Shown here piece after piece: positions 33,546 to 46,019 of a stretch of 64,000 bases of DNA. How positions within the stretch are numbered: the first letter of the stretch is position 1; each line of letters starts with the position of its first letter. The notes beneath the pieces were generated by a model, which saw only the letters and a program-made list of their open reading frames with translations, ran no database searches and was not told the origin of the DNA. A program made the translations under genes and the position numbers. Location: positions 1-64,000 of the forward strand of contig WNNJ02001112.1 of NCBI GenBank assembly GCA_012934845.2, written 5' to 3'. The stretch comes from Pomphorhynchus laevis (Eukaryota; Acanthocephala; Palaeacanthocephala; Echinorhynchida; Pomphorhynchidae).

Positions 33546-35336
33546 ATTTATATTTTACGTGCCAAATGCGTGCCGACGCACACTTACATGACCACAACAA
33601 TAAAAAATCTAAATCATGTTTCGATGAGGTGGGTACGAAGGCGGCATTTGAATGCAATAAAGGAGGGAGCGCGGCGGATGTCGAGAGGGAGCTGGTTCCA
33701 GACGACGAGGCGGCGATAAGGAAGGATCGGATACCGTAGCTGTTAGAGTAATTGGGAACGTGGAGTAAGAGGGAATGACGGTAACGCAGCGATAGTTGAT
33801 GAACGATGGGAGCTTACAGCAATGAGACGAAAAGTTACGAGAAGACCGAGTTGTATGCGTATGTGGATTTGGGGGCCATGAGAGTTTGGCAAGATATGTG
33901 GATGTGTGGTCAAAGCGACAGGTACATCGAAGCACTCGAACGGCGGAGTGGATGATGCGTTGTAGGGGTAGGATGATGGATTTTGGAGAATTTGCGAAAA
34001 GGCTGAGGCAGTAATCGATTTAAGGGAATATACGCGATAAAAGAAGAGACATACAATAACGGGTCGGTAAGTGGGCGGATACGGAGGATGTTACGGAGAA
34101 TTAAGCTAGACGAGCGGACCTTGTCGCGGGCGAAGGTGAAATGTGAAGTGGGAATGATTGATGAGATATGTTTGGTTTACAGGAGAGGATTCACGTTATT
34201 TTGGACTAGTCGGGGTTTAGAACGAGATGGAGATTGGAGAGACGTTCGTAGATAGAAGAAAGACAGTTGTAGGCAGAAATGCCGATATAGTGTATGCGAT
34301 GGGCGGGTGATGAGCATAGATGAGTATATTATCTGCGTCTTGCATGACGTTAAAGAAGTAAAGTTTGGTACGCGGAGAGATATCGCCAAGCAGAAATAAA
34401 AGGAGGGGACCTACGACTGAACCTGTGAAAACCTGAGAAAATAGGGATGGGAGGAGATGATGATAAATTAGAAAAGACGCGAAAGGAACGGTCAGAAAGA
34501 TATGAGACAAGCTATGCTACGGAGGAAGAAAATCTGTAATCATAACGAATGTGAGAAAGGAGGATGTAGTTGTCGACGATGTCGAAGGCGGAGGAGAGGT
34601 TGAGGGAGGTGAGAACACTATATAGAGCCTTATCACGAGAAATGAGTAGGTCGCTGTAAACTTTCAAGAAGGCGCTTTCTGTGGAGTGATTAGAGCGGAA
34701 AGTGATTAGATTGAAAAGGAGGATATAGATTGGATGATAAGAGATATACGTTAACTGATCTTTTTGTTTACATTTTGTGTTTGATTTGTTAACATTTTAT
34801 GTTAACAAATCATGACATATTTATGTATAATTTAACCAATTTATATATACAATTTATGTATAATATAACAAATTTATGTTATATCTTGGGCTTGTAAACT
34901 TAAACATAAATATGTAAAGTTATTTATTGAAAAGGAGGGGATACAGTTTGAATGAAGAGAGATACACGTTGATCTGTATTAAGATGATGCGTTTTAAGAG
35001 CTTAGAAAAAGCAGGGAGGAATGAAGTGGGGCGATATCTAGAAAGAAGGGAGGGGTCGAGCGATTGTTTCTTAAAGAAAAATCGAACGATGGCGGATTTC
35101 CAGTGTAAAGGGAAGATACGACTGAGAATGGACGAGTTAAACAAGGTGGTGAGGAATGGGGATATCGATGAGCATATAGATTTTAATATGTGAGTAGGCA
35201 ATGGATCGGCATGTAAGGTTTGGTTGGGCAAGGACATGAGGACAGATGAGACTTCGGCAAGTGAGACAGTGAAATTAAAGAGTTACGGGATGATGATGCG
35301 AGGTAGGAAAGAGTAGGGTGGGATGAAGACCGGGGT
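33546..35336 (-). mobile_element. LINE family A, copy A1 (5'-truncated)
   Basis: The 3' end carries the family tail (GCCAAATGCGTGC, imperfect stem-loop, CTTACATGACCAC). Coding similarity on the minus strand runs from about 33605 to 35336 and is closest to the plus-strand copy at 50.6-55.1 kb: FDHTSTYLAKLSWP near 33900, a PSRSKPRLVQNNV segment near 34200, YADD replaced by a decayed box near 34330, and MSLPNQTLHADPLPTHIL near 35230. The copy starts in the linker before the reverse transcriptase, so it lost its 5' half, and has many small indels. An AT-rich insert splits it (next entry). Confidence 0.9.
34762..34927. other. AT-rich insert in LINE copy A1 between 50-bp direct repeats
   Basis: The LINE segment beginning GAAAAGGAGG occurs twice, at about 34712-34761 and 34928-34976, with 166 bp of AT-rich foreign DNA between. 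The insert has internal repeats of TTATGTATAAT and a GTTAACA palindrome. Either the insert made an unusually long target duplication or two LINE pieces overlap here. The repeats have diverged by several bases. Confidence 0.65.
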
Positions 35337-36095
35337 AAATTAAATTTATTTCAAATTCATAATTTTTTTAGATGTCTTGACCTGCATATATTAGAGTACT
35401 CTTGTATATGAAAGCAAACAATCAGTAATTGAAAAAATAAGCGTGAATTTTATTTCGTTTATCAACTAAAGTTCACTGCTTGATGCAGATTAGCCTAGAC
35501 TGATTCTTAAACCGCAGTATTATAAAACCGTTGTGTACTCAGGAGAGTATATGCGTTCAACAGAAACTATTCATGAATCAGAAAATTGAATGAATATAAG
35601 TTAAAACAATCAATAACTATGTAAGACAAAATAATATGTCTTGAAATACAAAACAAATTTTTCGAAATATATACTGATACCTAAAGAGACAAACAGGAAA
35701 TTGAAACAGGAAATTCAATTCAATACTTGCTCTTTGGCGAAGTTTATAATGAAATGATATCGAAAAATTATCCGTCTCTACCAAAAATTACCTTCGATTT
35801 GTATATAAGTAAACCCGTATGGCCATTATGCTTTAATCAGACAGTTGTGTTCAGTTATGACAGATGAATAGAATAAATCCATAATTTTTAAAATCAAAAC
35901 ATACGTAAATAATAGACTATAAATAACCAAAAACAAGCTATTAAATATTATACATACAAAAAAATCATATATTCATCACTTTCTCGTAAATTTTAATCTA
36001 AATTTAAAAATCTATGAGGTATAAACAGAGTTGATCTATAATAACGATTATATCTATAATATCGAATTCATTGATACCATTGACTTTAAAAATAG
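35337..36095. other. AT-rich spacer 3' of the GID8-like gene
   Basis: No gene or repeat recognised. It would contain the 3' untranslated region and polyadenylation signal of the minus-strand gene ending at 36096. Confidence 0.4.
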
Positions 36096-36878
36096 TCAAT
36101 TTCGTTTGATTTCTTTTAAAATTAGGTTCTCTACATTTTCCATTTTTATAAAGGACACACGCTTATTGGTCAGAGTAGTTTGGCCCCATTCACACAACTT
36201 ATAGAGTTGCATCAGCTTTGTATTGTTCATGTGTGCAGATTTACCAGAAGCAAACCCTCGTTCCCAGCATCCAGGCGAACCACCCATCCCAGTCCCGTCA
36301 AACAGATTTAAAATCATGTTATTCAGTTCGTCGGCAATTAAACGTCGATGTTCCGGACTGAATACATCATTAAACGCTGATTTATCAGGATCTCTGAAGG
36401 CAAGTAACGCCATTGCTCGTTCTAACCTGTCACGAATATTGAACGGAGATTTCTTTTCACGTAGAGCAAATAAGTACATATTATTTTGTGCCAGCTGAAT
36501 AGCTTCATCAAAATCTTCTTTACGAATGTATTCAATAAGTTGCTGTAAATATAAAGGAAAGCGAATATACGGTTCGATTAGTAATGCTTCTGGGCTGAAT
36601 TCTTCAATTAGTTCTATTGCTTTTTTACATTCGCCACTGTGAATCGCATCGCGAACAAGTGTCCGTACAAAGACAGATGCAGCGTCCCCACAGTGCATTT
36701 CACTTGAAACCATTGGTGACTCTTCTGCGAAACACACAGCGGTCTCGGCGCAGCCCATTGCAAGCACGTAGTCCATTAGAGTTCGCTCTAATTTCTTTCT
36801 GTCCACGTGCATTTCCATAATATCTTCACGATATTCATTTAAGGCAGGTGACTCTGAGTTATCAGATTTTGGAAGCAT
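36096..36878 (-). CDS. GID8-like protein (LisH-CTLH-CRA), single exon
   Basis: The frame encodes the hallmark order of GID8/TWA1, a scaffold subunit of the CTLH (GID) ubiquitin ligase. From the first in-frame ATG (36878) it has a LisH helix pair (KLERTLMDYVLAMGCAETAV), a CTLH part (RDAIHSGECKKAIELIEEFS, then LYLQQLIEYIRKEDFDEAIQ) and a CRA part beginning ERAMALLAFRDPDKSAFNDV, matching the [20 protein letters not shown] of human GID8. About 260 residues, longer than the roughly 228 of human GID8, mainly through a glycine-rich insert (GTGMGGSPG) before the last helices. The open frame extends 17 codons 5' without an ATG and contains an acceptor-like TTTTCCAG near 36904, so an upstream exon is possible. 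Strong divergence and lack of introns suggest a retrocopy or fast-evolving paralogue; the frame is intact. Confidence 0.8.
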   Translation of the reverse strand: MLPKSDNSESPALNEYREDIMEMHVDRKKLERTLMDYVLAMGCAETAVCFAEESPMVSSEMHCGDAASVFVRTLVRDAIHSGECKKAIELIEEFSPEALLIEPYIRFPLYLQQLIEYIRKEDFDEAIQLAQNNMYLFALREKKSPFNIRDRLERAMALLAFRDPDKSAFNDVFSPEHRRLIADELNNMILNLFDGTGMGGSPGCWERGFASGKSAHMNNTKLMQLYKLCEWGQTTLTNKRVSFIKMENVENLILKEIKRN

Positions 36879-36929
36879 AGGGAGTTCGATATGTGATTGC
36901 TTATCTGGAAAATTTTTGAGCTTTACCAA

Positions 36930-38461
36930 TAAGAAACATTTACAACAGATGTTTAATAAGTAGATATATGCTTATATTAGAAGCTTATACAGATAAGCAT
37001 AATATAAGCACCTATTAAACAAAGATGCTTATATTTAAAAAGCATCTATGTTTAATAGATGCTTATATTTAAAATGCATCTATGTTTAATAGATGTTTAA
37101 TTAATTAATTTAATTTAATAAGTACAAATATAATTTTTCATAATTTTACAAAAATACAGCTTTTATAAGAAAATTTTGTATAACCACGATTTCTTTTCAT
37201 TAGTTCCTCTTTTAGAGAACTAATTAACAAAATTAATTAAATTAATTAAATTTATAATTTATTTCATTAACAATTAATTTAATTAGTAATTGAATTAGTT
37301 AATTTTAATAAACTTAAATTTTAATATTAAAAATTTTTGACAAATCAATTCTCAAATTAATTAACATACTAGACAAAATGACATTTAATAGACAAAATAA
37401 ATTTTATAATATTAATTATTAAAGTAATAATTAATTTAATTAACCTTAGTTACAAATTTTATTTTATACTTTTAGTTATTATTTCAAAATATTCAAATTA
37501 CAATCAGGGTATTTAAAAGAAGGGCAATTTAACATTCTTGAATTGATAAGTTGTTACATCCGTATATATAACTAATCATTTGAAAGAATTAAAGTTTACA
37601 ATATCAACAACGGAATAAATTATTTATTTAAAAATTATATCATTATTCCTAAGTTACTATTTATAATAGTAATTCATAATTCATGAGTTACCATTTCCTA
37701 TCGGAAAACAGGAATAAAAATGATGGTACTAAAGATATTGTGTATCATGTGTCCTAACAAGACCATATATAATTAGACTATAAATACAATATTAAATACA
37801 ACATTTTTCATCATTCCTTTGCGATTTTTAGAGAATTCATATTCAGGAGTGCTGAAATTTAGTTATGTGCTCTTAAAACATGTACTTATATCTTTATCTT
37901 CTCGTTTATAACGGCCAAGTTTGCTTATTTACGGGTACTTTATACTTCAAACTATGAATTTTGAAAAATGATTGTAGTCGTAATTTAAAATTTATAAAAA
38001 CGACGAATTACGAAAAATATTATCTAAGGGATAAATACAAACTGAATAATAACGAAACAGAGATACATATTTTATTATATTTAAGGTAAGAATTTTAAAT
38101 CTATAAATGAACTTGTTAATATCGACATTACTGCCAAATAAAATGCAATTGTGTGATGGTCAAAAAGTTCCTCGAACGCATTTGTATCGGATTTGAGTCC
38201 CATAGCAATATACAATAAGTTCAGTTCTTTTCTACATTTCATTTATGAACTTACCTGGAATATTGAGTCAATCGTTGTCTAGAGTAAACCCATAACAATA
38301 TGCTGATCACCTTGTCATTTTAGCTTTAGATCAACATTCAACATAACATTGAATGTATTGGATGCTTTCTGTTGAACAGGTAAATTAGTTGTGAATATGG
38401 ATAAGTCAAAAATAAAATTTAGAAAAGGTTGCTGCCCATGTTATTATTTATTTATAGCGGA
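36930..38461. other. AT-rich spacer with a short tandem repeat
   Basis: At about 36965-37095 words such as AGATGCTTATATTTAAAA and GCATCTATGTTTAATAG repeat two to three times with a period of about 36 bp and partly as inverted copies. The rest is AT-rich; I recognise no gene. Confidence 0.45.
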
Positions 38462-39847
38462 AATGTACGCTTATGCGCTTACAAGCCCACGTAGAAGAAA
38501 AAGAACAAGTAAATAAGAAAACAAAAAATAGAATGTAAAATGAACATTTTGATTAAATAGAAGCAAGTATATTGAATATAAGGTAGATGGGTGGAATGCG
38601 GCAAGGCGTCGGGGGGGGGAATGTTAAGTGACTCGTTGAAGATGAATGATAGAATTGTGAGTTGGATAAGATGTTGAGGAAATTGATTTCTTGATTTACT
38701 GTGGAGGAGGAGCAATAGTGTAGGAACACAGACGTTGCCAGAAGAGTGGAAGCGACGAGGAAGAACGGACATATGCTGGCAACGAATTCCATGCGAGTGG
38801 AGCAGTGACGATAAAAAAGCGGGGACCATAGTTGGTTGAGTGTGGAGGGACGTGGATAAATAGAGAATTATTTGATCGCAGAGCCAAGAGGGCAGAACGG
38901 AAGCATCCAGTAAGCAAGGTGTAAGAAGGAAGGTGAGTGACAAAATAGAAGACGAAAGGTAATTATACGCAAACGAAGTTCAGCACGATGTTTAATTGTG
39001 GGCCAAGATAGGACGGAAAGTTTATGGGATATATGATTAAAGCGGTGAGAACGCAAGAGGATACGAGCGCAGAGTTTATAATATGTTGGAGAAATCAAGT
39101 GCAGAATTAGAAGAGTTGGCAAGACAAATAAGCTAAGACAATAATCAATTCTGTGAAATAGAAGAGACGATATATAAGAACGAGACCAGAGAGAAAGTCG
39201 ATCAGCTTACAAATGCTACAGAGGTCACCAAGAAATATAAAATAAGATCAAACTTTGCCATGGACAAAAATGTTTGAGTGAAAGGAAATTGTCGATGTGA
39301 AAACCTAAGAAAATCATATTGTCAACGATTTGGGGAATTAACAGATAAAATAGGTAAAGTTATGTCGAGATGATAATGGATGATCGCGAACAGGTGTTTA
39401 TCGCGAACAAGTGTTTGCGATGCGATAACTTTAAAGCACCCCACTTAGAAGACGCATCCTTCAATAAAAACGCGATTTTTTCTCTCGAATGTATGAATCT
39501 CGGGGAATCTCAAATCTGCCAGACTACTATCAAAATTCATTTCGCTAACATGGAGCGGTTACCAAAAATGAAGTAAACAAATGCGTTGACAACGCATTTT
39601 TCCAAAAAGACAATTTCTGACAGAAGTAGAGAGGTCATAGATACAGAGATGATGCGCATGAGAGTAGAGTAGATGTCATTAGCATACTGCATCAGATGAA
39701 CGATATAGTGACGAGTTATATAAGACAAGTCACCGAGAAGAAAGGAGAAAATAAAATGACTCAAAACGGAGCCTTGTGGAACACCATTCGATATGGAAGA
39801 TAGATGAAGAAGAGTTTGAGTGAACACAAAAGGAGCGTGAGATTCGT
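38462..39847 (-). mobile_element. LINE family C, copy C1, interrupted
   Basis: Minus-strand remnants include HKLSVLSWPTIKHRAELRL and IITFRLLFCHSPSFLHL near 39030-38930, the same C-terminal region as family A (LSWPTIHIRIKLRLLLITF). Nearer 39820-39620 GVPQGSVL and LMQYAND mark the reverse transcriptase core with a decayed YADD. The 3' end (near 38462-38500, with GCTTATGCGCTTACAAGCC) is a variant of the family A tail. It differs enough to be a sister family, and a second copy lies at 55.44-55.99 kb. A foreign piece lies at 39365-39591. Confidence 0.8.
39365..39591 (+). other. Non-LINE island with a 68-codon open frame
   Basis: Between two collinear parts of the LINE lies sequence without similarity to it. 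The plus strand is open from ATG at 39370 to 39576: KCLRCDNFKAPHLEDASF, then IFSLECMNLGESQICQTT. The composition is protein-like with four cysteines, but no acceptor or donor stands out. It may be a captured exon or an unrelated insertion; no family recognised. Confidence 0.25.
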
Positions 39848-42800
39848 AGATCGGTCAATCTACGAATTTGACGGAGGTTGCGGAGAATCAAGGTAGATGA
39901 GCGTACTTTATCTCTAACGAAAGGTTTAAGTGAAAGTCGGTTGTTGAAATGGAAGCCTAAGAAAACGAGATTGTCAACGATAAGAAGAATTGTAGAATTT
40001 AATGATACGGAGGAAGGTTCTAAGCTGGAACCTTCCTCCGTATTTTATTAGGATTCAGAGTAAGACGAAGAGAAGATATATGATTGAAAATGGAGGAAAG
40101 ACAGTTGGAAGCAGAAACACTAAGATCATAAATACAATATGCAGGTGCATAATCATATATGAGAATATCATCAGCATTTTGCATAACATGGAAGTTAAAT
40201 GTATGAGAAATAGAAGACAAATAACCAAGAAGAGAGAAAAGCAAAGAGCCTAATACGGAGCCTTGTGAAACACTGGACGGGATGGAAGAAGGATGGAGAA
40301 AAGAAGAGTTAGAACACACGCGAAAAGTATGGTTTGATAGATATGGAGAAAACCAAGCAACAGGGTATAAAGAGAAGCCATAATCATGAGGAAGAGATTG
40401 AGAAGAATCGAGTGATCGACAATGTCGAAAGCAGATGATAAATTAAGAGAAACTATGACACTACATAATTTTTGATCGCGCGAGATGAGTAAGTCGTTAT
40501 AAACTTTAAGACAGGCAATTTCGGTAGAGAGATTAGAGCAAAAAGCAACTTGGAAGGGAGGAAACAATTTGGAGGAAAATAGATATACATTAAGTTGGTT
40601 GAGAACAAAATGTTCAAGGAGTTTGGAGAGTGTTGGGAGAAGTGATATATCACGGTAAGAAGATGATAGTGAGGGGTCGAAAGGTTGCTTTTTGAGGAGA
40701 GGACGAACAATGCCGCATTTCCAGTAGGAAGGAAATGTGCTGCTACGGATAGACAAGTTGAACAATGTCTTTAAGAAGGGTGATATAGATAAACAGATAT
40801 TTTTAAGCAATTGGGTGGGAATTAGGTCAGAAGGAGATGTTTTATTAGGTAATGACAGAAGAAACGAAACTTCATCGGACGAAAGGGGAAGAAGGTGGAA
40901 TAGCTCTGGGAGGGAAGTATTCAAAGAGAAGAGAAGATACAAGGGGCATATGGGTAGAAGAGGAAGTAAATTAGATAGCTCAGATTGTAGATAAGACGAA
41001 AATTCATCAGGATTTATGCTACAAGGGGTAGATGATCTTTAAAAAGTTGAGTTTGAGATTTTCCAATGAGATTTGGAGTTGGAAGAGGACTCGAGTTGAT
41101 TTCGCCAAAAGAGAGTACGCTTAGTACCCATAAGAATGAGATGGGAACGACGAAGAGAAACATATGAAGCAGGGGATTTGGAGTGAGTATGCTGGTTGAA
41201 TGTTTAAGAAAACGATTAAACACACGAAAAGTGAGACAGAGTCGACGCTTAGAAAGACAACAGCCGGGATCGAACCAGGGAGCATGGCGCAAAGCTGAAA
41301 GCGTCGTGGTTGAATGGGCAAAAGGTTATTGAGGATCGACGTAAGTTCAGAATCAAACAGAATGCAGAGATCATTGGGAGAAAGATAGTTAAGTGGAAGC
41401 GAAGAGTGAAGAATTGAGTAAGACAGAATAGAAAATAGGGATATCGTGAAGCTTCCAAGGTCGACTTGGAATAGCTAATGTTGGAGGTGGAGAAGGATGA
41501 GGATAGGGACGAGTATGAGTGACAAGGAAATAATCGGTCAAACTAGGATCAGTAATTGACAATGAGGTATAGTCAATGAAGCAGTTAGGAACAGCAATAA
41601 TGTCGAGAGCACCGCCGAGAATATGAGTTGGGCTTGTTGAAAGTAATTTATAGTTAAAATCAGAAAAAAGATTAGTTAAAGTGATAGAGTCAGAGTCAGC
41701 CGGGCGATCAAGACGAATGTTAAAGTCAACGAGAACAAAAGAAGGAGTATAAGACAATGAACAGTGAGACATAAGATCTGCAAGGTCGTTAAAGAACATA
41801 CGTGAAAGGGCAACTGAATCTGGAAGGTATACAGTCACAAGTTCCAGAGGGAAAGGAATTGATAATCTGCATACGAGTAATTCGAACGAAGTGTAACGGA
41901 TGTTAACGTAATTTTACGTAGAGACATTGGGTGACGAGCAATGGCAACAATACCGCCATGGTTAGAAGCAGTAGATGTATGAAAGACAATTGGACGAGCT
42001 GCTTCAACTAGAGAACAACCAGAACGACATTTACGACCAATAGCAAAATCGTCGAAGTCAGTGCCAGGATTCGGTAATGCAGAGAATATCGATAGATTAT
42101 TGATCAAATATATCAAGGAGCAGATCAGCTTTTTGAAGCATGGAGCGAGTGTTGAAAATAGAAAGACGAAAAGTATGCTTAGGATCGAGATCGACTATCA
42201 AAGAAGATAGGGGATAGACGGAACGCCATCGAATTTTTTCTTCGTTTGTATCACGTGAAAATTTTCGTTGATTTGACGGATTGATAAGGATGACTCGCCG
42301 TTTATTTCACATCGATGTTGATCAATGCGAGCTAAATTGAGTTGAACAATATCAAAAGGGGAGGGGTCAGGATAGATAAGACAAGTAGATGAAGTTGTAA
42401 GAAGTTTAAAACGTTGGGAGAGTATCAAGGAAGCATGTGAACTATGCCGGAAAACAATTTTTAGGAGTGGAGGTATGAGATGATTGGATTAAGTGGATTT
42501 GTATAACCGGATCAAAGATACACGAGCGATATTATTGAATAGGGATGGATTATCATCAGGAAGAATGGTTGCCAGGATAGACCTGAAGGAATATACATCA
42601 TCATTGAAGCGAGATTGCGGAGAAGCAGATTCAGGAAGCTTTAAGTTATATATGAGAATACAGCTATCGCGCGAAGGAAAACGATTACGTGGATGTGGTG
42701 GATGAACAGAACTGGTAGGAATAGAGGCAGAAGAGCAGATAGAAGTGAGAATGACAGAGGTGCTCGAAGGAGATTGTAGATAAGTTGGATAATGTGTGAC

Positions 42801-42933
42801 AGAAGTGGAGTGTTGAATCGTTTGATCGGAGATGTTACTGTATATGATTTTGACGGAAAGGTGTAAATTATTGAAAAGTGATACGGGGGAGACAGAGTAA
42901 GGAGTACGTGAAGCGAAGAAAGACGTATGAGAT
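39848..42933 (-). mobile_element. LINE family A, copy A2, main part
   Basis: Minus strand, collinear with copy A3 to its right. From 42.9 kb down: end of ORF1 near 42400-42250 (EINGESSLSIRQINENFHVI), endonuclease at about 42120-41450 with FVLVDFNIRLDRP (family GDFNIRLDRP) and LDIIAVPNCFIDYTSLSIT, linker, and reverse transcriptase at about 40940-40020 with ISLNLSSAFDIVDHSILL, SQGSVLGSLLF and MQNADDILIYD, where the family YADD reads NADD. It ends inside the C-terminal region at 39848, against family C sequence, so the 3' end is missing. ORF2 is split by several stops and indels. The remainder of its 5' end lies at 47694-48250, beyond the nested copy A3. Confidence 0.88.
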
Positions 42934-43038
42934 AATAATAATACAATAATTTATTTAACGTGGCAAATGCGTGCAAAATGCACGCTTACATGACCACTAA
43001 CAAACAAAAAAAGAACATCAAATGCCACAGTTAATTAG

Positions 43039-46016
43039 TTAATTGTTGAAATGGAATTGGATTTGGCGTTTGAAGCACGGCATAGATGTTGATTGGCGGA
43101 TATGAATAGGCAGTTGATTCCACAAGAGAGGAGCAGCCACAACGAAGGAGCGGAAGCCAAAATAGGTAGAGTAGATTGGGACATGTAAAAGAAGGGAATT
43201 ACGGGAACGCATAGCACAATATACAGTACGAGAATTGTCGAGAAAAGGAAGGTTGAGAAATGAAGGGGTATGATAAGTTATAAGGCGAAAAGCAATGATA
43301 AGAAGACGAATTTGAACACGACAATAAATGGTAGGCCAATCAAGAGAAACAAGATAGTGGGATGTACGATCAAAACGACGAAGACGGAGGAAAACTCGGA
43401 CGGCAGCGTTGATGATGCGTTGTAAAGGAAGAAGAGTGGATTTAGGTGAGTTGGAAAATAGACTAAGACAGTAATCAAGTCTTGAGAAAAGAAGAGAAGA
43501 TATGAGAGTCATACAAGAAGAAAAATCGATCAATCTACGAACTTGACGGAGATTGCGGAGTATCAAGGTAGATGAACGTACTTTATCACTAACGAAAGGT
43601 TTAAGTGAAAGTCGGTTGTCGAAATGAAAGCCTAGGAAAACGAGATTATCAACGATAGGAAGAATTGTAGAATTTAGTGATACGGAAGGAGGTTCTACGC
43701 CGAAGCTTCGAGGTAGGATCCACATAATTTTAGATTTATCAGGATTCAGAGAAAGGCGAAGGGAAGAAAGATGATTGGAAATTGAGACAAGACAGCTGGA
43801 AACAGAAACACTAAGATCATGAATACGATAAGCAGGTGCGTGAGCATAGATGAGAATGTCATCAGCATATTGCATAACATGGAAGTTAAATTTATGAGAA
43901 ATCGAAGACAAGTCACCGAGAAGAAGAGAGAAAAGCATAGGGCCTAATACGGAGCCTTGTGGAACACCGGTCGGGATGGATGAAGGATGAGAGAGAAGAG
44001 TTAGAATAGACGCGAAATGTACGGTTTGATAGATATGAAGAAAACCATGATACAGTGGGTAAAGAGAAGCCATAATCATGACGAAGGCGATGTAGAAGAA
44101 TCGAGTGATCGACGATGTCAAAAGCAGACGATAGATCAAGAGAAACTATGACACTACATAATTTATGATCGCGCGAGATGAGTAAGTCATTATAAACTTT
44201 AAGACAGGCAATTTCAGTAGAGTGATTAGAGCGAAAAGCGGCTTGGAAGGGAGGAAACAAGTTAGAGGAAAAGAGATATGTATTAACTTGCTTGAGAACG
44301 AGACGCTCAAGGAGTTTAGAGAGGGTTGGGAGAAGTGAGATTGAACGGTACGAAGATGGTAGTGAGGAGTCGAGAGATTGCTTTTTGATGAGAGGACGAA
44401 CAGTGGCGCATTTCCAGATGGAAGGAAATGTACGGCTACGGATGGACGAGTTGAACAATGTGGTTAGGAAGGGTGAGATAGAGGAGCAGATATTTTTAAG
44501 CAAGTGAGTGGAATTGGGTCAGAAGGAGAGGTTTTATTAGGTAATGACAGCAGAACCGAAGAAACTTCATCAGACGAAACGGGAAGAAGGTGGAATAGTT
44601 CTGGGAGGGAAGTATTTAAAGAGAAGAGTGGGTACAAGGGGGCTATGGGTAGTAGGGAAAGTAAATTAGATAGCTTAGTTTGTAGATAAGAAGAAAATTC
44701 ATCAGGATTTATATTACAAGAAGTAGATGATCGTGAAAGAATTGAGTTTAAGATTTTCCAATGAGATTTAGAGTTGGAAGATGACTCGAGTTGATTTCGC
44801 CAAAAGATAGTACGTTTAGTACGTATAAGAATAAGATGTGAACGGCGTAGAGAAAAGTAGGAATCACGGAGATTTGGAGGAGTGAGTTGGGAGAACGTTT
44901 AAGAAAGCGATTATACACACGAAAAGAGTGACGGAGTCGACGCTTAGAAAGACTACAGTCAGAATCGAACCAGGGAGCATGGCGCAAGCGCTGAGAGCGT
45001 CGGAGTCGACTAGGCAGAAGTTTATTGATGATAGACATAAGTTCAGAATCAAACAGAATGCAGAGATCATCGGGAGAGAGATAGTTAAGAGGAAGTGAAA
45101 AGAGTGAAGAATTGAGTAAGGCTGTGCAGAGAATAGGGATATCGAGAAGTTTCCAGGGTCGACTTGGTGTGGATATTGGTGGAGGCGGAGAAGGAGGATG
45201 GGGACGAGTAAGAGTAAGAGTGACAAGGAAATGATCGGACAAACCGGGATCAGTAATTGACAAGGAAGTATAGTCATTGAAGCAGATAGGGACAGCAATG
45301 ATGTCGAGAGCACCGCCGAGAATATGAGTTGGGCTTGTTGAAAGTAATTTATAGTTAAAATCAGAAAAAAGATTAGTTAAAGTGATAGAGTCAGAGTCAG
45401 CCGGGCGATCAAGACGAATGTTAAAGTCACCGAGAACAAAAGAAGGAGTATAAGACAATGAACAGTGAGACATAAGATCTGCAAAGTCGTTAAAGAAGAT
45501 ACGTGAGGGGGCAACTGAACCTGGACGGTATACAATCACAAGTTCCAGAGGGAAAGGCGTTGATAATCTGCATATGAGTAATTCGAACGAAGTGTTACGG
45601 ATGTTAACGTTGATTTTACGTAAAGACATTGGGTGACGAGCAATGGCAACAATACCGCCATGGTTAGAAGCAGTAGATGCATGAGATGTAATTTGACGAG
45701 CTGATTCCACTAGAGAACAACCAGAGCGACATAGACGACGAATAGCAAGATCGTCGGAGTCAGAGTGCCAGGATTCGGTAATGCAGAGAATATCGATAGA
45801 TAATTGATCGAAGATATCGATAAGCATATCAGCTTTATGAAGAATGGAGCGAGTATTGAATAGACTAAGACGAAAAGTATGCTTAGGAGCGAGATCGACT
45901 AGCGAAGAAGACAAGGGGAGAGATGGGACGCCATCGAATTTTTGGCCTTGTGTGTACAACGTGAAAATTTCCATTGATTTGACGTATAGATAAGGATGAG
46001 TCGCCGTCTGTTTCAC
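43039..46016 (-). pseudogene. ORF2 of LINE copy A3: endonuclease and reverse transcriptase
   Basis: The endonuclease is open over 422 codons (46016-44748): LFNTRSILHKADMLIDIFDQ, ITESWHSDSDD with the catalytic E, GDFNIRLDRP and LSDHFLVTL with the SDH motif. After one frame change near 44.5-44.75 kb the reverse transcriptase follows: WKCATVRPLIKKQ, FRSNHSTEIACLKVY, IVSLDLSSAFDIVDHSILL, a second change near 44.0-44.1 kb, then GVPQGSVLGPMLF, MQYADDILIYAHAP with intact YADD, and a thumb and C-terminal domain ending at 43039. About 990 codons in total, normal for CR1/L2-like ORF2. At least two frame breaks make it non-functional as it stands. Confidence 0.88.
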
Positions 46017-46019
46017 GTC

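Noticed and set aside
43278-43478. Secondary frames opposite or alongside LINE ORF2 (many, 40-47 kb)
   Set aside because: All are alternative-frame readings of the ORF2 remnants and show no independent protein character.
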